A stretch of DNA of 64,000 nt from Rummeliibacillus pycnus (GCF_002884495.1 NZ_KZ614145.1:2928423-2992422); one strand, 5' to 3'; positions 9,974 to 19,265 are shown, numbered from the stretch's first letter. Numbers and translations: made by a program. Notes: generated by a model from the letters alone, not told the origin.

Positions 9974-11800
9974 ATGCAAAAGGTTCGTTTTTTAAAATCA
10001 GTACAGGTCAAACTTGTACTGATTTATGTGTTGCTCATATTAATTGCGATGCAAATTATTGGCCTATATTTTGCAAGGGGAATAGAACAAACATTAAAAA
10101 GGAATTTTGAGACGTCTATTACAGAGCGTCTAAAGCTAGTAAACTTTAGCGTGAAAGAGGAAATATTAAAAGAACGTACAGATAAAGACCCAACACTTGA
10201 ACAGAGCTTGAAGAGCGTATTAACTGGATTATCATCAGAGGATATTAAAGAGATAAGGGTAATAGACCCAAGTAATCGTATTTTAGCATCATCTGATATG
10301 AGTAATCAGTCAATTATAGGACAACGTTCAATGAATACACTTGTAAGTCAATCATTAAGTACACAAACACGGTACGAAAAAATTGCCCTCGACGATAAGA
10401 CAAGAAAAAGAATTTGGGTAGTAGCCACTCCTATTATGTCATCTAATGGTAAAGTAATAGGAACTGTTTATGTTAAATCTAATATTGAACGCATATTTGA
10501 ACAGATGAACGAGATTAATCAAATATTAGCAGGTGGTACGGCATTAGCATTAGCGATTACGATTATTTTGGGCATCTTCATCGCAAGAACAATTACAAAA
10601 CCTATTTCAGATATGCGTAGACAAGCACAGGCTATGGCCAAAGGGAATTTCTCTCGCAAAGTTAAAGTTTACGGTAATGATGAAATCGGACAATTAGCCA
10701 TTGCATTTAATCATTTAACCAATAGGTTGCAGGAAGCCCAGTCAATTACTGAAGGTGAACGAAGAAAATTAGCTTCTGTTTTAACAAATATGACAGATGG
10801 TGTTATAGCAACAGACCGAAAAGGAAAGATTATTTTGATTAACGCGCCAGCTCAAAAACTATTAAATGGTGAGCAAAATGAACTAATGGGGCGACCTCTA
10901 ATCTCAGTATTAGGCTTAGAAAATGAGCATACTTTTGAGGATTTAATTCATATGAAAGATTCCATTAATCTAGATTTCAGTTCACCTGAACGACCTTATA
11001 TTTGGCGTGCTAACTTTTCAGTTATTCAAAAGGAAACCGGTTTTGTTAATGGATTAATTACAGTATTACATGATATTACGGAACAAGAAAAAATTGAAAT
11101 GGAACGTCGCGAATTTGTATCCAATGTTTCTCATGAATTGCGCACCCCTCTTACAACAATGCGTAGTTATTTGGAGGCATTGGCTGATGGCGCATGGCAA
11201 AACAAAGATCTGGCTCCACAATTTTTGAATGTAACACAGACTGAAACTGAACGTATGATTCGTCTTGTAAATGACTTATTACAACTTTCTCGCATGGACA
11301 GTAGAGAATATGAAATTAATGCTGATATAGTTGATTTCAACAAATTCTTCAATCGCATTATTGACCGCTTTGAAATGTCGAAGTCAAAAAATGTTGAATT
11401 CAAGCGATTACTTCCATCAGCGCCATGCTATGTTGAAATTGATACAGATAAGATTACTCAAGTAATTGATAACATTATATCTAACGCTTTAAAATATTCA
11501 CCGGATGGCGGTAATATTCGTTTTGGTATGACCACAAATGATGGCATTTTAACAGTAATGATTTCTGATGATGGTATGGGTATACCGAAGGAAAATGTGG
11601 AACGTATTTTTGATCGTTTCTATCGTGTAGATAGAGCAAGAGCACGCTCAATGGGTGGCACAGGATTAGGGTTAGCCATTTCTCGGGAAATGATTTTAGC
11701 ACATAACGGTAAGATTTGGGCAGAAAGTGAAGAAGGAGTAGGCACAACAATTTTCTTTACATTACCTTATGAAGAAGAAGAGGCAGGTGAGTGGGATTGA
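9974..11800 (+). CDS. walK: WalK (YycG) sensor histidine kinase
   Basis: Membrane sensor kinase partner of WalR. The 608-residue protein has membrane helix 1 (residues about 12-31), an extracellular sensor domain (about 32-180), helix 2 (about 182-203), HAMP, a PAS domain (about 262-370), a HisKA domain with H-box FVSNVSHELRTPLTT (phospho-histidine H387) and a HATPase domain with N-box DNIISNALKYSP, G1 DDGMGIP and G2 GGTGLGL. All kinase motifs are intact. The stop TGA is interleaved with the TTG start of walH. Confidence 0.97.
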   Translation: MQKVRFLKSVQVKLVLIYVLLILIAMQIIGLYFARGIEQTLKRNFETSITERLKLVNFSVKEEILKERTDKDPTLEQSLKSVLTGLSSEDIKEIRVIDPSNRILASSDMSNQSIIGQRSMNTLVSQSLSTQTRYEKIALDDKTRKRIWVVATPIMSSNGKVIGTVYVKSNIERIFEQMNEINQILAGGTALALAITIILGIFIARTITKPISDMRRQAQAMAKGNFSRKVKVYGNDEIGQLAIAFNHLTNRLQEAQSITEGERRKLASVLTNMTDGVIATDRKGKIILINAPAQKLLNGEQNELMGRPLISVLGLENEHTFEDLIHMKDSINLDFSSPERPYIWRANFSVIQKETGFVNGLITVLHDITEQEKIEMERREFVSNVSHELRTPLTTMRSYLEALADGAWQNKDLAPQFLNVTQTETERMIRLVNDLLQLSRMDSREYEINADIVDFNKFFNRIIDRFEMSKSKNVEFKRLLPSAPCYVEIDTDKITQVIDNIISNALKYSPDGGNIRFGMTTNDGILTVMISDDGMGIPKENVERIFDRFYRVDRARARSMGGTGLGLAISREMILAHNGKIWAESEEGVGTTIFFTLPYEEEEAGEWD

Positions 11801-13137
11801 AATATATCGAGCAGATAAAATCAGTCATACTCTTTGTCTTAGTGTTATCAAGTATTACATTGACATTTTCCATTTGGACATATAAACCGCATTATGCCAC
11901 GATAGAGAAAACAAAGTCGGTTCCTATTTCGGTAGAAAAGAAAAAACAACTAATAGAGGTTATAAAGCCCTATCGAATGGTATTCCATGAGGCCGGTATA
12001 TGGCGCGGAACAGATCAATCTGAAGAAATGGACAGCATTCTACAACAGATGCAAAATTGGCAAGTAACCAATCTTCAACTCATTAGAACAAATGCTAATA
12101 GCGCAACTGTGGATGGACTAATAGAGGGTGACAATCGCTTTACACTACTTTTCCCAGACGTCATACCTTATCGGATTTTCCAAGGATTATTGTCATCAAC
12201 TGAGGATAAAATAGTAAACATGTCATTTAATCAAATGATTGTTAGTTGGAATCAACTGTCAAATACAGAAGAGTTAACCGTATTTTTTGTGAATACCAAG
12301 AAAAATCAATTATTTAAAGCAAAAATACATGTTAATAGTGCTGTGATATTTAAAAAGCAAATTATTGAGTACTCCCATAGTTTAGAAAAATATGCTGCAT
12401 TTAAGCGTGATAACAATAGTGCACTTTATTTGCCGGCAAGGGAAACGAAAATGATGCAGTATACGTATTTGATTTCTACTTCATCTATTGATCGATTTAA
12501 GAACGCGTTATTTTTAAAACCGAAAATTGTAAAAAATAGTGTAGATGATTCAAATTCAGAGGAAAACTATACTGATGGTGTATCTATGCTAACAGTTAAC
12601 AGCAATGAGAGAGTATTGAATTTTGTTAATACGACAGAATCAGATAACCCTGTTACATTGGAAGACACAAAGCTGATTTTAAATACATTTGATTTTATCA
12701 ATGAACACGGTGGATGGACCGGTGATTTTCGATATGATTCATTAGATAACCAGAATAATCATAATAAGGTTGTGTATCAATTATATACACAAGATTACCC
12801 TGTATATACAGATTCTCTTGTGACTTCTACGCAAATTGAAACTGTATGGGGAGACAATCAAATTGCTCGATATATAAGACCCTATTATAAGCTAGTATCT
12901 GTTCCAGAAAATCATAGTTTAACGATTATGGGTGGACAAGATGTAGTAAATCATTTGGAAGAGTCTAATAAAGTAGATTTCAATAATATTAAAGAAATCC
13001 GACCAGGGTATTATTTAACGAAAAATGATCGACCAAATGTATTCGTACTTAAACCATCATGGTTCTATTTAATAAATGGCCAATGGATGCCCTTATCACC
13101 TACCACAGTAGGAGGTGGTCAAGTTGGATTGGAATAA
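11797..13137 (+). CDS. walH: WalH (YycH), modulator of WalK
   Basis: Membrane-anchored extracytoplasmic protein that, with WalI, contacts WalK and tunes its activity in Bacillus. 446 residues; one N-terminal membrane helix (about 8-27) then a long extracellular region. The longest frame starts at GTG 11791, but the TTG at 11797 overlaps the walK stop as TTGA and has AGGTGAG at 11785-11791 at a suitable distance, so I prefer TTG 11797. The 3' end overlaps the walI start, consistent with one operon. Confidence 0.88.
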   Translation: MKYIEQIKSVILFVLVLSSITLTFSIWTYKPHYATIEKTKSVPISVEKKKQLIEVIKPYRMVFHEAGIWRGTDQSEEMDSILQQMQNWQVTNLQLIRTNANSATVDGLIEGDNRFTLLFPDVIPYRIFQGLLSSTEDKIVNMSFNQMIVSWNQLSNTEELTVFFVNTKKNQLFKAKIHVNSAVIFKKQIIEYSHSLEKYAAFKRDNNSALYLPARETKMMQYTYLISTSSIDRFKNALFLKPKIVKNSVDDSNSEENYTDGVSMLTVNSNERVLNFVNTTESDNPVTLEDTKLILNTFDFINEHGGWTGDFRYDSLDNQNNHNKVVYQLYTQDYPVYTDSLVTSTQIETVWGDNQIARYIRPYYKLVSVPENHSLTIMGGQDVVNHLEESNKVDFNNIKEIRPGYYLTKNDRPNVFVLKPSWFYLINGQWMPLSPTTVGGGQVGLE

Positions 13138-13957
13138 AACAAAAACAATTTTCATCATTGTCTTCTCTATATTAAATGTTTTCCTTTATTCAATGTATGT
13201 AAACAAATACAACGAGGATAAAAAAGTAGAACTTATTGGTGAAGCTGATATTTCAACGCGTCTTAAGGATGAACATATTACAGTGAAAGATCAAGTTGAA
13301 GAGAGTCAAAATGTGTCCTATATCTCAGGAAAGATTAAGCAATTTACGCAGGATGAATTATCCCATTTACCAAATCAACATATCCAAATTCATAATAACG
13401 GTACAGAGTTATTTGCGAAAATTATTAGCCCAACTCCGTTGACGAAAATTACAGATGAGAGTTTAACAGACTTTGTAGAGCACAATGTATATAAGGGTGA
13501 TTCCTATAAGCTATGGAAAATCAATGAAGAAGAAAAAGAAGCTGTTTTCTTTCAAAGTTCTGACAACCGTATGATTTACTATAATCAAAATGCAGAAATT
13601 AAAATTCATTGGAATAATGACTTAGAAATTACTCGTTATGAACAAAAAATGTTTGATTCATTAAAAAGTTTTGGAGAAAAATATACACTTAATTCAACAC
13701 AGAAAGCAGTTAGAGTAATTTTTGATAAAGGCTATTTAATGGCTAATTCAACAGTTACCAAAACACAGCTTGGTTATTCTACACTTGTACCACTAACAGA
13801 GACACAAGTATTATCACCTACATGGTATATCCACGTAGTATTTCCAAAAGACAAAAATGGAGATGAGAAGCAAGCAGATTACTTTGTGAATGCTGTAGAT
13901 GGTACAATTGTTGATATCGAACAAAATGCAAAAGAATCAGAATTACAAAAGCAGTAA
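13124..13957 (+). CDS. walI: WalI (YycI), modulator of WalK
   Basis: Partner of WalH in control of the WalK kinase. 277 residues; starts MDWNKTKTIFI, the family signature, followed by a single membrane helix (about residues 8-26) and an extracellular domain. The longest frame starts at GTG 13115, which lies inside the GGAGGTGG ribosome binding site (13111-13118); the TTG at 13124 is the better start. It overlaps the end of walH by 14 bases. Confidence 0.9.
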   Translation: MDWNKTKTIFIIVFSILNVFLYSMYVNKYNEDKKVELIGEADISTRLKDEHITVKDQVEESQNVSYISGKIKQFTQDELSHLPNQHIQIHNNGTELFAKIISPTPLTKITDESLTDFVEHNVYKGDSYKLWKINEEEKEAVFFQSSDNRMIYYNQNAEIKIHWNNDLEITRYEQKMFDSLKSFGEKYTLNSTQKAVRVIFDKGYLMANSTVTKTQLGYSTLVPLTETQVLSPTWYIHVVFPKDKNGDEKQADYFVNAVDGTIVDIEQNAKESELQKQ

Positions 13958-13969
13958 GGAGTCTTTATC

Positions 13970-14758
13970 ATGCAGTTCAGTGTTTTAGCCAGTGGTAGTA
14001 CGGGCAACTCTATATATGTAGAGAGTGGAGAACATTCTTTTATCGTTGATGCAGGATTGACAGGTAAAAAAATGGAGCAGCTATTTGAAAAAGTGAACCG
14101 TGATATTAAGAAATTAAGCGGTATTTTAGTAACTCATGAGCATTCTGACCATATTAAAGGTGTAGGAGTACTTGCTCGAAAATATAATATCCCCGTTTTT
14201 GCAAATGAAAAAACATGGCAAGCAATGGATGGATTAGTTGGTAATATTCCGATCGAACAAAGATTTCAATTTGATATGGAAACCATTCAAACATTCGGTT
14301 CTTTAGATATCGAATCATTTGCTGTTTCTCATGATGCCGTAGATCCAATGTTCTATTGTTTCCATGAGAACGGTCAAAAGCTTGTTGTCATTACTGATAC
14401 AGGCTATGTAAGTGATCGTATGAAAGGTATTATTAAAGGTGCGGATTCATTTGTTTTCGAAAGTAATCATGATGTAGGGATGCTACAAATGGGACATTAT
14501 CCTTGGTCTATTAAAAGACGAATTTTAAGTGATCTCGGACATGTTAGCAATGAAGATGCAGCAGTTGCAATGAGTGAGGTTGTTGAACAAAAACCAACTC
14601 GTATCTATCTTTCCCATTTGAGTAAGGATAATAATATGAAAGATTTAGCAAGAATGAGTGTTTCACAAACTTTACAGTCATGTGGTATTATGCCTGGTGA
14701 ATTTGTAAACTTATACGATACAGATGCAAATGAGCCAACAGAATTAGTTACAGTATAA
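13970..14758 (+). CDS. walJ: WalJ (YycJ) metallo-beta-lactamase-fold hydrolase
   Basis: A 262-residue MBL-fold protein with the metal-binding motif [10 protein letters not shown] (HxHxDH) near residue 60, and further ligands in the AVSHDAVD and ITDTG regions. In Bacillus and relatives the family is encoded in the wal operon and is implicated in coordinating cell division or DNA repair with replication; nuclease activity has been reported for the B. subtilis protein. It starts at ATG 13970 after AAGGAG and ends the wal operon, with a strong terminator just after the stop. Confidence 0.93.
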   Translation: MQFSVLASGSTGNSIYVESGEHSFIVDAGLTGKKMEQLFEKVNRDIKKLSGILVTHEHSDHIKGVGVLARKYNIPVFANEKTWQAMDGLVGNIPIEQRFQFDMETIQTFGSLDIESFAVSHDAVDPMFYCFHENGQKLVVITDTGYVSDRMKGIIKGADSFVFESNHDVGMLQMGHYPWSIKRRILSDLGHVSNEDAAVAMSEVVEQKPTRIYLSHLSKDNNMKDLARMSVSQTLQSCGIMPGEFVNLYDTDANEPTELVTV

Positions 14759-14767
14759 AAGTATTTG

Positions 14768-14792
14768 ACCCCCATTTTCGGGGGTTTTTTTT
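14768..14792 (+). terminator. wal operon terminator
   Basis: ACCCCC (14768-14773) pairs with GGGGGT (14780-14785) across a six-base loop and is followed by eight Ts. A strong Rho-independent terminator. Confidence 0.9.
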
Positions 14793-14830
14793 ATGCATAA
14801 ATGGGGAAATTAAGATATGTACACAAAAGT

Positions 14831-14900
14831 TCTTTGCAATTTTGAACTGATTTTAAATTTATTTTCATCTGATTTTAATCTTTGCAGGTTAAAGTATAGG
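14831..14900 (+). promoter_or_regulatory. Repeat-rich htrA control region
   Basis: Two copies of CTGATTTTAA (14847-14856 and 14869-14878) are 22 bases apart, two helical turns. Two copies of TCTTTGCA (14831-14838 and 14879-14886) flank them. TATAGG at 14895-14900 could be the -10; no good -35 is present, as expected for an activated promoter. The activator is not known from this window. Confidence 0.4.
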
Positions 14901-14935
14901 TAACAAAACAGAAGAGCGCAGGAAGGAAGGGTATA

Positions 14936-16192
14936 ATGGGATATTACGATAATAATGATGAAACAAAAAGTCGTAGAAAAGGTGGTAGCAAGTCGGGCTA
15001 TTTCTTTAGTGGAGTTGTTGGAGTCATTGTCGGTGCATTACTTGTTTGGCTTTTATTACCTTCGATGGTAGGTTATTTGCCAAGTAGTTCAAATGTATCC
15101 AATACTGCAGCTACCGCAAACAAAACTGCAACACCACAACTTTCGACATCTATTTCGACCGATATAACGGATGCAGTGGAGAAAACAAAGGATGCAGTTG
15201 TAGGAATTACAAACATACAAGAAAGTCCAAATGATTTATGGGGTACATTTCCATTCCAAGATGGTGGCAGTAGTAATTCTTCGAACGAAAAAAATGGTAA
15301 ACAAGAAGTTGGCAGTGGCTCAGGTGTTATCTATAAAAAAGTGGGAGACAAAGCATACATTGTGACAAACAATCACGTTGTAGAAGGCGCTAAACAACTT
15401 GAAGTAACGTTCTCAGATGGCTCCAAAGAACAAGCAAAACTTGTGGGTACAGATATTTGGACTGATTTAGCTGTTATTTCAATTTCAAGCAAAAAAGTAA
15501 AAACCGTTGCAACATTTGGCGATTCAGATAAACTAAAACAAGGCGAGTCAGTTATTGCAATTGGTAACCCATTAGGAATGGATTTCTATGGATCCGTAAC
15601 AACTGGGGTTATCTCAGGAACTGACCGTACAGTACCAGTTGATTTAAATGGAGACGGTACTGAAGATTGGCAAGCTGAAGTTTTACAAACAGATGCGGCC
15701 ATCAACCCAGGTAATAGTGGTGGTGCTCTGATTAACTTAGCAGGACAAGTAATTGGCATTAACTCCATGAAAATTTCCGAATCAACAGTAGAAGGATTAG
15801 GTTTTGCTATTCCAATCGATACTGCGATTCCAGTTATTGATGAATTACAACGAACGGGTAAAGTAGAAAGACCTTCAATGGGAGTTGCACTAATTGACTT
15901 AACGGATGTTCCAGTTTATCACCAAAGAAATACACTTAAATTACCGGGCGAAGTAACATCTGGCGTTGTCATTAGCGAAGTTCTAAAAAATTCATCTGCT
16001 GCAAAAGCTGGTTTAGAAAAATACGATGTCATTGTCGAAATGGATGGCGAAAAAATTGATAATTCTATAGACCTACGTAAAATCCTTTATAACCAAAAGC
16101 ATGTAGGCGATCAAGTAAAAATCAAAGCTTATCGTGGCGGGGAAATAATTCAAAAAACCATTACCTTAGGCGATAGTACAAAAAATCAATAG
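14936..16192 (+). CDS. htrA: HtrA-family membrane serine protease (DegP/HtrC-like)
   Basis: Membrane-anchored quality-control protease acting outside the membrane. The 418-residue protein has a cytoplasmic N-terminus, one membrane helix (about 22-44), a low-complexity Ser/Thr linker, a trypsin-like domain with His (TNNHVVEGA), Asp (WTDLAVI) and Ser (NPGNSGGAL) of the triad, and a C-terminal PDZ domain (about 305-410). In B. subtilis the equivalent gene downstream of walJ is htrC (yycK/yyxA). It has its own control region after the wal terminator. Confidence 0.93.
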   Translation: MGYYDNNDETKSRRKGGSKSGYFFSGVVGVIVGALLVWLLLPSMVGYLPSSSNVSNTAATANKTATPQLSTSISTDITDAVEKTKDAVVGITNIQESPNDLWGTFPFQDGGSSNSSNEKNGKQEVGSGSGVIYKKVGDKAYIVTNNHVVEGAKQLEVTFSDGSKEQAKLVGTDIWTDLAVISISSKKVKTVATFGDSDKLKQGESVIAIGNPLGMDFYGSVTTGVISGTDRTVPVDLNGDGTEDWQAEVLQTDAAINPGNSGGALINLAGQVIGINSMKISESTVEGLGFAIPIDTAIPVIDELQRTGKVERPSMGVALIDLTDVPVYHQRNTLKLPGEVTSGVVISEVLKNSSAAKAGLEKYDVIVEMDGEKIDNSIDLRKILYNQKHVGDQVKIKAYRGGEIIQKTITLGDSTKNQ

Positions 16193-16230
16193 TGTGGATA
16201 AATAGTACAAAAAGATAAATTATACACAAA

Positions 16231-16270
16231 GCGAGTAAGGAAAAAAAGCCTATCTTTCCTACTCGCTTTT
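16231..16270 (+). terminator. htrA terminator
   Basis: GCGAGTAAGGA pairs with TCCTACTCGC with one bulged A, followed by TTTTCATTT. It lies about 40 bases after the htrA stop and among the DnaA boxes. Confidence 0.75.
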
Positions 16271-16355
16271 CATTTGTTACAATAGGTTGTGGATAACAAT
16301 AGAGAAAATGTGCATAAGTCTGTGGAAATCAAAGAGATCGAAAGGATGAAATATT

Positions 16356-16520
16356 TTGAAAATATATAGCTGTGAAACCCATATAGGACACGCTTTAGAT
16401 ATGTTTGTTGCAACGGAAAAAGAAGTTCCAATTATGGAAAAAGTAGAGGAGGAAGAAAAGTTATCCACAAAATGTAGTTATTGCGACGAGCAAGCGACAT
16501 ATATTGTGGCGAACAAATGA
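16356..16520 (+). CDS. Small CxxH/CxxC zinc-ribbon-type protein
   Basis: A 54-residue protein starting at TTG 16356 after AAAGGATG (16341-16348). It has CETH near residue 6 and CSYC at residues 40-43, the paired CxxH and CxxC that define the small family found between htrA and rlmH in many Bacilli; the four residues probably bind zinc. Function is unknown. A perfect DnaA box (16461-16469) lies within the coding sequence. rlmH follows after 89 bases. Confidence 0.85.
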   Translation: MKIYSCETHIGHALDMFVATEKEVPIMEKVEEEEKLSTKCSYCDEQATYIVANK

Positions 16521-16609
16521 GCGTACACAATATCTTGAAACGCCTGTGGATATGTGCATAACTTCTGTGGATAAAATGTTTGTAAATTAAATGTAAAGGT
16601 GGATAACCT

Positions 16610-17089
16610 GTGAGTATTACAATAATAAGCGTTGGGAAATTAAAAGAAAAGTATCTAAAAATGGGAATCGAAGAATATGCTAAACGTCTCAGTGGTTATA
16701 CAAAAATTGACCTCATTGAAGTTCCTGATGAAAAAGCTCCCGAACAACTCAGTGAAGCAGAGATGGAAATTGTCAAAAAGAAAGAGGGTGAACGTATCCT
16801 TGCTAAAATCACACCAGACCATTATGTGATCGCACTAGCCATCAATGGAAAAATGAGAAGTTCCGAGGATTTATCAAAAGACATTGAAAATCTTATGACA
16901 TACGGTCACAGTAAAATAGCCTTCGTTATTGGTGGTTCACTAGGATTGCATGATGATGTACTAAATCGTGCAGATGATAAATTGTCATTTGGGAAGATGA
17001 CTTTGCCTCACCAATTGATGAAGCTTGTTTTAGTGGAGCAGATTTATCGTAGCTTTCGAATTATGAAGGGTGAACCGTATCATAAGTAA
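16610..17089 (+). CDS. rlmH: 23S rRNA (pseudouridine1915-N3)-methyltransferase RlmH
   Basis: SPOUT-class methyltransferase modifying pseudouridine 1915 in helix 69 of 23S rRNA. The 159-residue protein shows the SAM-binding knot motifs [14 protein letters not shown] (about 103-116) and the C-terminal signature [26 protein letters not shown] ending in the conserved YHK (given here in part). Length is exactly typical. GTG start at 16610 after AAAGGTGG; the ribosome binding site overlaps a near-match DnaA box. Confidence 0.97.
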   Translation: MSITIISVGKLKEKYLKMGIEEYAKRLSGYTKIDLIEVPDEKAPEQLSEAEMEIVKKKEGERILAKITPDHYVIALAINGKMRSSEDLSKDIENLMTYGHSKIAFVIGGSLGLHDDVLNRADDKLSFGKMTLPHQLMKLVLVEQIYRSFRIMKGEPYHK

Positions 17090-17240
17090 GTGATGTTTTT
17101 AAAACCATGTTTCCTAAATTTGAAGAGCAAGGTTTTGTTTAAATAGTATTGTAATAATTGTTGGTAGTCTGATTTGTGGAACCCCAATAGATTTATTACG
17201 AAACTGGTCAAAGTGCTATAGTAGTTATTAGAATAAACAT

Positions 17241-17280
17241 AAAAGCTACGACTTATGGAGTATTCTACAAGTCGTAGCTT
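17241..17280 (-). terminator. Terminator of the leftward acetate permease gene
   Basis: A perfect 12-base inverted repeat (17243-17254 and 17269-17280) lies just past the stop at 17285. On the minus strand it is followed by TTTTATG. It also separates this gene from rlmH. Confidence 0.75.
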
Positions 17281-17284
17281 ATTA

Positions 17285-17935
17285 TTAATTTTCAGTGCTT
17301 AAAACTGAAATCGCTTTCTTTTCATGAGGTTTAATAACCCCAAATGGTTTACCGATTGGCAGAAAGTCAAATCCAAAGTGTTTGTTTAACACGTTAGCAC
17401 CTGCTCCATATAAAGATAAAAGACCAATTGCTAGCTCTGAATAGGCTGCAAGTAAGTGCATGTTATATTCCATAATCCCAAGAGTACTGAATCCTAAACC
17501 AATAAATAGTAAGTCTATTAAGAAGAAAATTGCAAATAATACTTTGTTAGTTTCTAATGCACCAATTGTCATAAAAATTGAAAAGCCTAGATAACCTATA
17601 TAAACAATCCCTAGCTGATGAGTATCCGCACTGTTCTGAAGTACTTTACCAAAGACACCCGCTTGAACAAACCAACTTGTAGCTACTCCCATCCAAAAGA
17701 GACCATATGCGCCAAATGCAGTTGTGCCAAAAACATTGTTATGTTTTGAATCTAAAATTGATGCATAAAATTGTGCAATTCCCCCTAGAAAGATTGCCCA
17801 AGGAATGACTAGACCTAATCCTTCTGTCCAACCTAGCTTTACGGATGAAGCAACTAGTGTAACGATGGCTAAACCGAATAGACCGATAGCAGATGGATCT
17901 GCAGTTACAATTTTAATGTTATTTGATTGTGTCAT
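17285..17935 (-). CDS. Acetate uptake transporter, GPR1/FUN34/SatP family
   Basis: A 216-residue six-helix membrane protein of the acetate/succinate permease family. The family signature near the N-terminus is seen as DPSAIGLFGLAIVTL, and AFGAYGLFWMG is the second conserved block. Likely imports acetate or similar short carboxylates with protons. The ATG at 17935 has AGGAG at good spacing. It is a single gene with its own terminator. Confidence 0.88.
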   Translation of the reverse strand: MTQSNNIKIVTADPSAIGLFGLAIVTLVASSVKLGWTEGLGLVIPWAIFLGGIAQFYASILDSKHNNVFGTTAFGAYGLFWMGVATSWFVQAGVFGKVLQNSADTHQLGIVYIGYLGFSIFMTIGALETNKVLFAIFFLIDLLFIGLGFSTLGIMEYNMHLLAAYSELAIGLLSLYGAGANVLNKHFGFDFLPIGKPFGVIKPHEKKAISVLSTEN

Positions 17936-18345
17936 TCAAATTCTCCTAACTCTTGATGTAAATTTTCTCGAACACGTTGAGTTTAAACTATGTTACGTAT
18001 GATAACCATAGATAAGGCTGATTCAAAGGGAACTAGGTTATTAATGAATGAATATTTGATGTTTTTAACAAGATTTATTAAAAAAGAAAAACTATGAAAT
18101 GATTAAAATTTATCAAATAAGGGCATATTTATGTACTAATGTAGAAATTTATGATTTTCTGTTCTAGTACAATTAGTTAAAGGTATCTTCCTTTCTATTT
18201 CTGAAGTTGTATCAAAAGTTATAGTTATTTTTAATATGACACGTTTACATAGATATTGGCTATTTCACTCATGCATATTTTTCGGATATTTTACAATACT
18301 ATATCTAGATTATTTATCTAATTGGTAGGAAAGGAAGAGACATAA
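17936..18345. other. AT-rich divergent intergenic region
   Basis: 410 bases between the leftward acetate permease and the rightward gene at 18346. TACAAT at 18292-18297 is a possible -10 for the rightward gene, but it has no convincing -35. No open frame with a ribosome binding site was found. Confidence 0.4.
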
Positions 18346-18624
18346 TTGGCTAAGCATTCAGATATGAGTTGGAAACAGGATCATCCGAGTACTTTGTTTG
18401 GCAACTCTGTCCAAAAGGCAGAGCGTTTGTTAAAGCAAGCGAAGTCACACCCAGAGGAGATAGCGATTGAGCATGCTTTCAATCAAATAGACCATGCAGA
18501 AAATGCACTCTTGAATGCAGTGGAATATGGGGAGCATATGGATACCATTCAGCAAAATAAAGAACACTTAGATCTGATTAAGCGGCAATTACACGAAGTA
18601 AAAGAGAAAGTGAAAGAGCAATAA
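18346..18624 (+). CDS. Small helical protein, unknown function
   Basis: A 92-residue soluble protein, almost all predicted helix, rich in Glu, Gln, His and Lys. I do not recognise the family. It starts with TTG at 18346, after AGGAAAGGAAGAG (18328-18340), a good ribosome binding site. It is monocistronic and ends in a clear terminator, which supports a real gene. Confidence 0.65.
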   Translation: MAKHSDMSWKQDHPSTLFGNSVQKAERLLKQAKSHPEEIAIEHAFNQIDHAENALLNAVEYGEHMDTIQQNKEHLDLIKRQLHEVKEKVKEQ

Positions 18625-18632
18625 GATAAGAC

Positions 18633-18676
18633 AATGCCTCTCGTTGGTTTCATAAAACACACGGGAGGTATTTTAT
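18633..18676 (+). terminator. Terminator after the small helical protein gene
   Basis: AATGCCTCTCGT (18633-18644) pairs with ACGGGAGGTATT (18661-18672) with G-U pairs, followed by TTATTTT. Confidence 0.7.
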
Positions 18677-18773
18677 TTTCTTAATCTACGATTGATATGC
18701 TTTTTACAAGCTGTAGTCACAGGTAATACAGCATCTAATATAGTGTCTGTAGAATAGAATAAAAAAACTAACT

Positions 18774-19265
18774 TTAACACCAAACAATTATTTTATAAGG
18801 TGTAGTCTGTGCAGGAATACTTCTTGTAGTAGGGCCATATATCACGATTAGGTTTCGACTTGCAGGACTTTTTGAAAAAGGTTGCCCATTTGTAAGCAAA
18901 GTAATGGTATAAGGAGAGATATTTAGTTTTAATTGGCCATCACTACTTACTAATTGGTTATTAAAAAAATCTACCTTTACATTTTGATAGTTATTTTCCT
19001 TTACAATAACAAGTGCTCGATATTGTGGTGGGTATATTAAAGGTACAGGTGCATCTCCATCATAGTATCCAGTCATACGATCGCCGAGGTTCACAATTTC
19101 CTGATTAACAAAATAAGTAGTAGGTGAGATCACAAAATTAGCGATGCCGCCAACCCCATCTTCCACCGTCATTAATTTATAACAACCTTCTCCTTCCCCA
19201 TTTTGCCCAATTATAAAATCATTTATCTGGGTAACGATTCCTCGAAAAGATTTAAAATTTACCAT
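18774..19265 (-). CDS. Conserved hypothetical protein, beta-rich
   Basis: A 163-residue protein without membrane segments, probably all beta. It has a tyrosine/proline-rich middle (YYDGDAPVPLIYPPQYRAL) and a repeated theme of short strands, and it ends in IVWC. It resembles uncharacterised proteins of Bacilli and Clostridia, from memory only. The longest frame begins at 19286, but AAAGGA lies directly before the second Met; the ATG at 19265, giving MVNFKSF, is best spaced. No function can be assigned. Confidence 0.65.
   Translation of the reverse strand: MVNFKSFRGIVTQINDFIIGQNGEGEGCYKLMTVEDGVGGIANFVISPTTYFVNQEIVNLGDRMTGYYDGDAPVPLIYPPQYRALVIVKENNYQNVKVDFFNNQLVSSDGQLKLNISPYTITLLTNGQPFSKSPASRNLIVIYGPTTRSIPAQTTPYKIIVWC

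Larger units (their letters stand above)
16193..16606. promoter_or_regulatory. DnaA-box cluster between htrA and rlmH
   Basis: Four perfect 9-mers TTATCCACA are present: reverse orientation at 16193-16201, 16288-16296 and 16566-16574, forward at 16461-16469. Two TTATGCACA variants lie at 16309-16317 and 16553-16561 (reverse). One-mismatch copies lie at 16545-16553 and 16598-16606. This density in about 410 bases is far above chance. It resembles the DnaA-box clusters described near the origin of B. subtilis, one of which I recall is at yydA, the rlmH gene. Confidence 0.85.

Noticed and set aside
16277-16468. Minus-strand open frame across the DnaA-box region
   Set aside because: It overlaps the small CxxH/CxxC gene in antisense and has no supporting signal; its openness is due to the repeated boxes and AT bias.
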